From Saccharopolyspora hordei (GTDB taxonomy: Bacteria; Actinomycetota; Actinomycetes; Mycobacteriales; Pseudonocardiaceae), in assembly GCF_013410345.1 (NCBI RefSeq), contig NZ_JACCFJ010000001.1:2517001-2581000 (forward strand): a stretch of 64,000 nucleotides of DNA. Reading direction: 5' to 3'. The position numbers were made by a program, and so were the translations under genes. Within the stretch, counting starts at the first letter, position 1. Each line of letters starts with the position of its first letter. The notes under the pieces are model-generated. The model made no database searches and was not told the DNA's origin. It was given only the letters and a program-made list of their open reading frames with translations. Positions 57,317-64,000 of this stretch are shown piece by piece.

Positions 57317-59911
57317 TTGGGGCGGGGCACGTGGAGGGCGGATCTCTCACCCGTGGAGGAGCGCCTGTGCGAGGCGTTCGAACGTCGCGAACCCCTGGAG
57401 CTGGACGGCGAGGCCGTCCGCGCCGACGTCATCGCGCGCCTGGTCACGGCACCCCACGAGGAAGGGCGGCGCCGTTCGTTCCAACTGAGCGGAGCCGAGA
57501 TCACCGGCGATCTGGACCTGTCCGACTGCGCCGTCCCGGTCCCCGTCCACCTCGAAGGGTGCCGGTTCGACGGCGAAGTCCTGCTCCACGACGCCCGCGC
57601 TGCCCGCATCCACCTGGACTCCTGCGAGGTCACCGCGATCCGCGCCGCCCGGCTGCGTTGCGAAGGGCCGTTGGCGCTGAGCCACCTGCGCGAGGTCGGG
57701 CACATCGACCTCGAGGACGCGCGGACGGCGGGCGACCTCGTGCTGACCGGGAGTCGTGTCCACAACGACGACAACGCCGTGGACCTCATGGGCGCCCAGG
57801 TCGACGGCGACCTGATCGCGACCGGGATCGATCTCGCGGGCACGTTCTTCATGGCGGGCGCCGTCGTGACGGGCTTCCTGTTCCTCGACGAGGCGACGCT
57901 GAGCAGCCCCGGGGGCATGACGGTCTTCGCCAAGGTGGCCAACATCGGTCTCGACGTGTTCGCGGGATCTGTGCGCAGCGACGGCGAGCTCCACTTCTCC
58001 GGCGCGCGCGTCGGAGGTGACGTCCAGCTCCGCGACGCGGAGGTCGAGCAACCGGGTGATCGCGCGATCGACCTGTGCCGAGCCGAGGTCCGCGGCTCGG
58101 TGTACCTGTCGGACGGGTTCCGCTGCGCTGGGACCGTGGACATCAGGCACGCCGCCATCTCCGGGCAACTCCGGTTGGACGAGGGCGAGATCTCCGAACC
58201 GGCCGGCGACGTCGCGATCGCTCTCGACTGGTCGGACGTGACCGACGGGGTCGAAGCTCTGGAGGCCCCCGAGGTGACGGGCTTCGTCAACCTCGTCGGT
58301 ACCCGCATCGGTGGTGCGTTCCGGCTCTGCGGCGCACGGCTCCACGGTCGCGGCGGGCTCGCCGTCAACGCGTTCGGCGCTTCGTTCGGCACCGGGTTCC
58401 GGCTGGAGCGGGCGACCCGGGTCACGGAGCAGGTCTCGCTGGCCAACTGCACCATCAACGGCGACGTCATGCTCGACGGGATCGACGCTGTCGTGGTCAA
58501 CCTGAACAACTGCGCGGTCACCGGCGACGTCTCGCTCACCGCGGCGACGTTGACGAACTCCGGCGCGAAAGCGCTCGGCATCGCGAACAGCGAGATCTCC
58601 GGTGACGTCCTCCTCGACGGGATGCGCGTGGTCGGCGGGCTGCGGCTGACCGGCAACAAGGTGGGCGGCGACCTGGACCTGCACACGTCGTCGCTGGAAG
58701 GTCCTGGCGGAGGGGAGCACGTCGCGTACTTCGCCGACACGACCGTCGAGGGGGCGATCTGGGCGAACCAGGAGTTCCGGTGCACCGGCTCGATGCGGGT
58801 GGTCAACGTCGTCACCCCCCACGCGACCTTCGCCGGGGCCGAGCTGACCTCTCCCGGCACCGTCGCGCTGACCATGTCGAGCATGACAGCGGACAACCTG
58901 GTCCTGGCCGACGTCTCGGTCGACGGTGGGGTGGCCCTGACGTCCTCCACCGTGGCCCACGTGCTGCGGATGACCGCGGCGACGGTGACCGGCGGCGCTC
59001 TCCGGGAGGACCTGGACGAGCTCGGGGCCTTCTCCCTGAACCTCACCGGCACCTCCGTGGGTCGCCGGATCGACCTGGGGCGCAGCGAGTTCCGGCGCAA
59101 GGTCGTGCTGACGGACGCGACCGTTGGTGACCTCCGGTTCGACGGTGCCGTGCTCGGCGGCGACTGCGCGCTCGACGCCGCGCGGCTGAAGGCCGGGGTG
59201 CTCCGGCTCCTGCCTGGGGAGGCCCCTGCTGGGTCGGTGCACTTGGCGAACGCGCAGGTCGACCTCCTGCTGGACCGGGCGGACGCGTGGCCGGTGGGGA
59301 GTGAGATCGACCTGTCCGGGTTCGCCTACAGCCGTCTCGGCACCGGGATGACGCTGCGGCAGCGGCTGGACTGGCTGGCCCGTGCGACGCCGAAGTTCGC
59401 TCCGGGCCCGTACGAGCAGCTGGCCACGTGCTTGACCGCGGCGGGCAACGACGACGACGCGCGTGCGGTGCGGCTCGCTGCGGTCCGGCGGTCCTACCAG
59501 CAGTGGGGAGCGCGGGGGACGCTCGCGCGGACCGGCCACCTGCTCAGGCGGGCGTGGGGTGGTGTGCAGGACCTCGTCCTCGGCTACGGCTACCGGTCGG
59601 CGCGCGCTGTGGTGCTGTTCGTGTTCCTCTGGATCGCTGGCGGTGCCGCCTTCGCGCTGGGGAGCGGGCCCTGCCTCAGCGGGGGAGCGGCCGAACCGGG
59701 GCCGTGCCCGGTCAAGGCCGACGAGCACCCCACCTGGGACCCGTTCCTGTACGCCTTGGACCTGCTCATCCCGCTGCTGGACCTCGGGCACGAGAAGGCC
59801 TGGGACGTGGTCGGTCCGTCCAAGGCCGTCATGTGGGTGCTGATGGTGTCCGGCTGGGTGCTGGCCACCGCGATCATCGCGGCGGCCAGCAGGACCCTGC
59901 GCCGGGGCTGA
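57317..59911 (+). CDS. Large beta-helix repeat membrane protein
   Basis: 864 residues, not assigned to a characterised family. About residues 45-660 are built of imperfect repeats of about 20 residues with a G-D-V/L-x-L-x core (ITGDLDLSD, VDGDLIATG, VGGDVQLRD, INGDVMLDG, VTGDVSLTA, ISGDVLLDG, VGGDLDLHT), predicting a right-handed beta-helix of bactofilin or pentapeptide type. A helical linker follows (LRQRLDWLARATPKFAPGPYEQLATCLTAAGNDDDARAVRL), then two membrane helices near the C-terminus. The tail resembles actinobacterial proteins loosely annotated as membrane-associated oxidoreductases, but no cofactor site is seen. No signal peptide, so the helix is probably cytoplasmic. TTG 57317 is chosen by its GAGGGGAGC site. 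Confidence 0.72.
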   Translation: MGRGTWRADLSPVEERLCEAFERREPLELDGEAVRADVIARLVTAPHEEGRRRSFQLSGAEITGDLDLSDCAVPVPVHLEGCRFDGEVLLHDARAARIHLDSCEVTAIRAARLRCEGPLALSHLREVGHIDLEDARTAGDLVLTGSRVHNDDNAVDLMGAQVDGDLIATGIDLAGTFFMAGAVVTGFLFLDEATLSSPGGMTVFAKVANIGLDVFAGSVRSDGELHFSGARVGGDVQLRDAEVEQPGDRAIDLCRAEVRGSVYLSDGFRCAGTVDIRHAAISGQLRLDEGEISEPAGDVAIALDWSDVTDGVEALEAPEVTGFVNLVGTRIGGAFRLCGARLHGRGGLAVNAFGASFGTGFRLERATRVTEQVSLANCTINGDVMLDGIDAVVVNLNNCAVTGDVSLTAATLTNSGAKALGIANSEISGDVLLDGMRVVGGLRLTGNKVGGDLDLHTSSLEGPGGGEHVAYFADTTVEGAIWANQEFRCTGSMRVVNVVTPHATFAGAELTSPGTVALTMSSMTADNLVLADVSVDGGVALTSSTVAHVLRMTAATVTGGALREDLDELGAFSLNLTGTSVGRRIDLGRSEFRRKVVLTDATVGDLRFDGAVLGGDCALDAARLKAGVLRLLPGEAPAGSVHLANAQVDLLLDRADAWPVGSEIDLSGFAYSRLGTGMTLRQRLDWLARATPKFAPGPYEQLATCLTAAGNDDDARAVRLAAVRRSYQQWGARGTLARTGHLLRRAWGGVQDLVLGYGYRSARAVVLFVFLWIAGGAAFALGSGPCLSGGAAEPGPCPVKADEHPTWDPFLYALDLLIPLLDLGHEKAWDVVGPSKAVMWVLMVSGWVLATAIIAAASRTLRRG

Positions 59912-59956
59912 GCCTCACCCCGCGCAGGGGAGGCCGGTGCGGCGCCCGGGGTCGTG

Positions 59957-60646
59957 CTACCGGCCGTCGACGTCGGTGGCGGTCGACGGTTGCAGCAGCA
60001 CGTGGTACAGCGAGGTGGGGAAGACCGCCGTGTCGTCGGGAGTTCCGCCGCGCACCTCGATCCGTCCGAGTTCGCGGCGCCACCGGTCCTGGGTCTGCGC
60101 GCGGACCTGGTCGAAGTCGCGAGAGCCCTCGACGGCCAGGTTCGCGTCCGCGCCCGCGGCGTCCACGTAGGACACCGAGGTGGTCGTGGTGACCTGGTCG
60201 TGGTCGAAGGTCAGCCACGCGCCGCGCAGGCCTGCACCGCCGGAGACCGCGTTGCGCACCCAGCACCGCACCGTGTGGTCGTCGACCGCCTCCACCCCGG
60301 TGGCCGTGACCGGGTTGCGCTCGTTGGCCTGCCCGACGTTGACGAAGACGTGCGCGGGCCGTCGTGGAACGTGGAGCGCTCGACGCCGATGCGCGTGTCG
60401 GCCGTGGCCTCCACGTCGATGCCGCCGTAGTCGGTCAGGTGGGTCCGGTAGTGGCCGCGTCACCGACCTCGCCGTCGTGGGTGTGGGCGGCGGCGTACTG
60501 GTCCTGGTCGAAGGTCGACGGCGCGGTGGTGTCGAAGTCGTGGTCCGGGCCGGCGCCGATGCTGCCCGTGGTGGGCAGGGTCGAGACCAGTCCGCCCTGC
60601 TGCCCGTCACGAGCAGCGCTGCGGTGGTCGTGAGCCGAGGGACCAC
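59957..60646 (-). pseudogene. GH92 alpha-mannosidase remnant
   Basis: A truncated, frame-shifted fragment of an exported GH92 alpha-1,2-mannosidase. Reading right to left: a signal-like MVPRLTTTAALLVTGS; after a shift TLPTTGSIGAG and YAAAHTHDGEVGD; after another shift VEATADTRIGVERSTF; after a third VFVNVGQANERNPVTATGVE, WVRNAVSGG, SVSYVDAAGA, RWRRELGRIEVRGGTPDD and LYHVLLQPSTATDVDGR, then a stop. The catalytic domain (about 500 residues) and part of the N-terminal beta domain are missing. Convergent with the beta-helix gene; a short GC hairpin (59912-59934) lies between. Confidence 0.75.
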
Positions 60647-60755
60647 CAGTCCTCCCAGTTTGACGACGTTGTCGGACGTCGTTCGACTTCCAGCCCAGGC
60701 TGAGCGCCGTGGGCCGCGGCAATGGTTCGTGCGAGCGAACCGGCCGGCGGCGGGC

Positions 60756-62501
60756 TCAGGACCTGGGCGGACGCTCCTGGTCGGGGGTGGGCGAGGTGGC
60801 GCCGGGCTGCTCGCCGCGCAGCACCTCGACGCGGTCCGTGCCGGGGCGGGACATGACCCAGCTGGACCCGGTCAGCCACTTGGCGTGCTTCTTCAGCGGG
60901 GCGAGCCGGCTGGACGCCTCGTCGTAGCTCGCGACCGTGCTCGGCGTGCACACCAGGGTCGCCAGCGACAGGCTCACCGCCATCCCGCCCGCGGAGCGCT
61001 CCGGGGCGAGCACCTGCTCCGCCAGCGGCACCAGGTCGTCCAGGTCGGCCACCAGCAGGAAGTCGTCCCCACCGACGTGTCCCACCTGCACCGAGCTGAG
61101 CGACGCGGCGGCATCGGTCAGGCTCCGGCCGACGGCGCGGATCAGGTCGTCGCCCGCGGAGAAGCCGACCGTGTCGTTGACGGACTTGAACCCGTCGATG
61201 TCCAGCCAGCTCACCGCGAAGACCTCGCCCGCGGCGACGCGGCGGGTGACGTCCCGGGCGATCGCGTCGCTGCCCGGCAGCCGGGTCAGCGGGTTCAGCG
61301 CCGCGGCCTCCTCGACCTTCAGCTCCGCCATGCCGCGGATCAGGTCACCCGCGCGCACCGCACCCAGGCACCGGCCCGACTCGTCCACCACGATCGCGTC
61401 GTCGTACATCCGGTTCTGCTCGGCGCCGGTCACCAGGCCCAGCGCCTCCATCGCCGTGGTCGCCGTGGTCACCACCCGCGGCTCGTCGGCCAGCCGGGAC
61501 GCCGGGCGCTTGGCGTGCAGCGCGTGCCCGTACGGGCCGGTCACCGCGAGCAGGAACCGGTTGCGGTCGATGGTCCACTGCGGGCGGTTGTCCTCGTCGA
61601 CCAGCACCACGCCGCTGATCTCCGGGTGGTCGGCCAGCACCTCGCGCACCTTGTCCGCGGTGACGTCGGTGGGCAGCATCGTGGCCGGCGACAGGAACTC
61701 GGTCACCCGCGGCCCGCTGGCCAGCGAGCTCACCGGCGGGCCGTGCGGGTCGGTGATCTCCGCCGCCACCCCGGGCACGCTGCTGGCGGTCGGCGGCCGC
61801 CGCGCCGCCGGGGCCAGCAGGTTGCCCTGCACCAGGCGGACCCCGTTGCGGCGCAGGGTGGTCAGCTGGCGCTCGTTCTCCACGCCCTCGGCGACCAGCT
61901 GGCTGTCGGTGGCCTCGCACAGGTGCCGCACCGACTCGACCAGCGCGACCCGGCCCGGGCTGCCCGGCAGCTGCTGCACGACCGCGCGGTCCAGCTTGAC
62001 CGCGGCCGGGCCGATGTCGGCGATCAACGACAGCGGCACGTCACCCTCGCCGACACCGTCCAGCGCGATGCCGAACCCGTCGTCGCGCAGCTGGTCCACC
62101 CCGGCCAGCAGGGCGTCGACGTCCAGCCGGGCGAACGGCGGACCGATCTCCAGCGTCACCTCCTGCTCGCGGCGGCCGATCTCGCGCAGCCGCTCGCGCA
62201 CCAGGTCCAAGCGCTGCAGGTCGTGGGTGACGGTGCCGCCGAAGACGTTCAGGTGCAGCGGCAGCAGGGATTCGTGCTCGGCGGCGGCGCTCAGCGCCGA
62301 GGTGGCCAGTGCCACGTCCAGCTCGGTCAGCCGTCGCTGCCGGGCGGCTTCCCGGAAGAGCTCCTGGACGTGCTTCCCGCGCGGCCGGGCCAGCACCTCG
62401 ATCGCGACGATGGCCCCGGTCTTGACGTTGATCAACGGCTGGAACGCGAAGCGCACCTCGTCGACCAGCGCTTGCACGGAGTCGATGCTGCCCGGCCTCA
62501 T
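60756..62501 (-). CDS. EAL-CBS-GGDEF protein with altered catalytic motifs
   Basis: A 581-residue cytoplasmic protein of the cyclic-di-GMP family. The N-terminal EAL domain (about 1-245) has E35-V-L instead of EAL, keeps LHLNVFGG and AEGVENERQL, but the loop expected as DDFGTGYSS reads DGVGEGDVPLS, losing one metal Asp. Two CBS-like repeats follow (about 265-400), then GGDEF (about 405-560) with GGDDF near 478 and no RxxD inhibitory site before it. It may bind c-di-GMP or another nucleotide rather than make or break it. ATG 62501 has no clear ribosome site. It stands alone between the GH92 remnant and the lycopene cyclase. Confidence 0.85.
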   Translation of the reverse strand: MRPGSIDSVQALVDEVRFAFQPLINVKTGAIVAIEVLARPRGKHVQELFREAARQRRLTELDVALATSALSAAAEHESLLPLHLNVFGGTVTHDLQRLDLVRERLREIGRREQEVTLEIGPPFARLDVDALLAGVDQLRDDGFGIALDGVGEGDVPLSLIADIGPAAVKLDRAVVQQLPGSPGRVALVESVRHLCEATDSQLVAEGVENERQLTTLRRNGVRLVQGNLLAPAARRPPTASSVPGVAAEITDPHGPPVSSLASGPRVTEFLSPATMLPTDVTADKVREVLADHPEISGVVLVDEDNRPQWTIDRNRFLLAVTGPYGHALHAKRPASRLADEPRVVTTATTAMEALGLVTGAEQNRMYDDAIVVDESGRCLGAVRAGDLIRGMAELKVEEAAALNPLTRLPGSDAIARDVTRRVAAGEVFAVSWLDIDGFKSVNDTVGFSAGDDLIRAVGRSLTDAAASLSSVQVGHVGGDDFLLVADLDDLVPLAEQVLAPERSAGGMAVSLSLATLVCTPSTVASYDEASSRLAPLKKHAKWLTGSSWVMSRPGTDRVEVLRGEQPGATSPTPDQERPPRS

Positions 62502-62631
62502 GGTGCCCCATAGACGGTGTTCACGATGCGTTCACCGGCATCTCAGCCCCTCCTCACGGCGGAGGACCGCCTCCCCGCCGACCAACTTAGCGTGCTTGAC
62601 CAGCGGCGAACACGGGCTGGCACCGGTGGGT

Positions 62632-62650
62632 GGCGGTTGACACAACCGCC
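62632..62650 (-). terminator. Hairpin after lycopene cyclase gene
   Basis: GGCGGTTG (62632-62639) pairs exactly with CAACCGCC (62643-62650) over a 3-nt loop, downstream of the cyclase on its strand. The remaining bases between 62502 and 62703 hold nothing else recognisable. Confidence 0.5.
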
Positions 62651-62703
62651 CGCAGCGCCACAGGCACGGCGCGTGCGTGGACGCCGGAGGGGCGGGCGCG
62701 CGG

Positions 62704-63906
62704 CTAGCCGCCGCCGAGGCCGTGCCGGGCCAGCGGGTGGCCGACGGACAGACCGCCCAGCACCAGCCGCCGCCGGATCCGCCACGGCGCGCCCGCGAAC
62801 AGCGCGGACATCGCCGCTGCGGTGCCCGCCGGGTCGTCGTCGGCGGCCAGGAACGCGGCGCGGTGCTCGGCGTCCAGCCGGAAGAACAGCTCGAAGAACT
62901 CCGGGACCTGCTCGGGCGGCATCGACAGCAGCGCCCGCAGCGCCCGGTGCCGCAGCAGGTGCCCGCTCACCGCGCGCGGCGGCCACAGGATCGACCACCC
63001 GGCGCGGGCCGCGGCGGCCGGTCCGGAGGGCAGCGCGGCGCTGATCGCCGCCGCCAACCACGGGGCGCGCTGCAGCGACGCGGCGATGTTGAACCCGCTC
63101 GCCGGGTGCACGAAACCGGCGGCCGCGCCGAACGGGACCACCCGCCCCGGGCGGGGGAGCGGGTCGTCCACCGGGAACCGCACGCGCTCCTCGGAGATCC
63201 GTTCCTGCTCGCCCACCCCGGCTTCGGCGAGGCGGCCGGCCAGCCGCCGGCGCAGCAGGGCCAGCGGCAGCGCCGGGCGGCGGGCCAGCGAGGTCTCCTC
63301 CAGCAGCACCTGGTCGGCGCCGACGGGCACCGCGTAGAGGAACGTCGGCCACCCGCCGCGGGTCTGCGGGGCGGGGCGCCAGTCCATGAACACGCCCGTG
63401 CCGGGGCGGCAGGACGGCTCGGCGGCAGCGGCGCTGACCACCCAGCCGACCGCGCTCTGCTGCGCCGAGGTGTGCGCCGGGCGCCCGCCGGAGAGCGCCC
63501 GGGCCGCGCCGCTCGCGTCGACCACGACCGCCGCGGCGATGCGCCGACCGTCCTTGAGCACCACCGTCGACCCGGTGGGCCCGTGCTCGGCGGTCTGCGC
63601 GCGCCCGGTGACCTCCACGACGTCGTGGCGCCAGAGGTGCTTCCACAGCGCGGTGTTGTCCAGCACGGCGTACTGCCGGGCCCACTCGTGCCGGTGCGTG
63701 CCGTGCAGGAGCATCCGGTCGGCCACCGCGGCCACGGCGGCGTCGCGCACGGCCGCGGGCAGCTCGTCGCTCCAGCTGCCGTAGGTGTGCGGCCAGACGC
63801 GGCGCGGCGCCGGGTCGACCAGCACGACCTCCAGACCGGTGTCGCTGCAGGCCGCGGCCGCGGCCCGTCCCGCCGGGCCGCCGCCGACCACCACGACATC
63901 TGCCAC
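62704..63906 (-). CDS. Lycopene beta-cyclase, CrtL/CrtY flavoprotein type
   Basis: A 400-residue FAD/NAD(P)-binding protein. VVVVGGGPAGRAAAAACSDTGLEVVLVDP (about 4-32) is the dinucleotide fold; TYGSWSDELP and VVDASGAA are family positions, and GTGVFMDWRPAP, FLYAVPVGADQVLLEETSLA and PFGAAAGFVHPASGFNIAASL match CrtY/CrtL cyclases that make beta-ionone rings. The short heterodimeric CrtYc/d type is excluded. GTG 63906 begins MADVVVVGGG. No other crt gene is in the window, so partners are elsewhere or beyond the right edge. Confidence 0.85.
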   Translation of the reverse strand: MADVVVVGGGPAGRAAAAACSDTGLEVVLVDPAPRRVWPHTYGSWSDELPAAVRDAAVAAVADRMLLHGTHRHEWARQYAVLDNTALWKHLWRHDVVEVTGRAQTAEHGPTGSTVVLKDGRRIAAAVVVDASGAARALSGGRPAHTSAQQSAVGWVVSAAAAEPSCRPGTGVFMDWRPAPQTRGGWPTFLYAVPVGADQVLLEETSLARRPALPLALLRRRLAGRLAEAGVGEQERISEERVRFPVDDPLPRPGRVVPFGAAAGFVHPASGFNIAASLQRAPWLAAAISAALPSGPAAAARAGWSILWPPRAVSGHLLRHRALRALLSMPPEQVPEFFELFFRLDAEHRAAFLAADDDPAGTAAAMSALFAGAPWRIRRRLVLGGLSVGHPLARHGLGGG

Positions 63907-64000
63907 GGGGAAATCAGATCACGCCGACCCCCCACCTCGCCGCCAGGGTCGCCGAGCGGGGTGGGCGTGTGGCCGAGATCGCCGCGGTCCGCACGGCCGG
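63907..64000. other. Right-edge sequence without assigned feature
   Basis: 94 bp upstream of the cyclase. The TGATCTGATTT stretch (minus strand) may be part of its promoter. No gene can be supported. Confidence 0.3.

Overview
The window is high-GC DNA with long antisense shadow ORFs, many GTG starts, ATGA/GTGA stop-start overlaps, and TANNNT -10 elements lying 6-8 nt upstream of start codons. With WhiA, RbpA, OpcA, MptB, SufR and a FCY1-type cytosine deaminase, this points to an actinomycete. Gene content fits the Pseudonocardiaceae best (Saccharopolyspora-like), but the genus is an inference.

The backbone follows, from memory, the order and mostly the orientation of the Mycobacterium tuberculosis block Rv1406-Rv1466: fmt, rsmB, rpe, ribD, ribE, ribBA, ribH, a PH-domain membrane protein, uvrC, rapZ, yvcK, whiA, gap, pgk, tpiA, secG, pgl-opcA-zwf, tal, tkt, ctaB, qor, ctaA, an ABC exporter pair, mptB, sufR and sufBDCSU plus a DUF59 gene. 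These cover translation initiation, riboflavin synthesis, repair, cell-wall signalling and sporulation control, glycolysis, the pentose phosphate pathway, haem A synthesis, lipoglycan mannosylation and Fe-S assembly. Here pgi sits upstream of zwf in the pentose phosphate operon.

Accessory genes are inserted between backbone blocks. 2.1-6.0 kb: cytosine deaminase, two APC permeases, OsmC. 10.8-18.3 kb: FKBP, a nucleotidyltransferase, a membrane protein behind two palindromes, a zinc-ribbon protein, a DeoR-MFS operon divergent from a dihydroorotate-dehydrogenase-like flavoprotein, a GH172 (DUF2961) protein and a metallo-beta-lactamase-fold hydrolase. 27.5-33.4 kb: a MarR/hydrolase pair around a 31-bp operator, an RraA-like protein, a secreted GHL10 hydrolase, an XRE regulator and an S-adenosylhomocysteinase gene broken by three frameshifts. 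56.7-64 kb: a 582-bp gap, an 864-residue beta-helix membrane protein, a decayed GH92 mannosidase, an EAL-CBS-GGDEF protein with altered catalytic motifs, and a lycopene cyclase.

Convergent genes are separated by unusually perfect GC-rich hairpins. I saw no tRNA, rRNA, CRISPR array, prophage or intact insertion sequence. Most of the window is ordinary core genome. The least explained items are the beta-helix membrane protein, the DeoR/MFS + flavoprotein + GH172 cluster, and the two strongly palindromic control regions at 12.24 kb and 27.98 kb.
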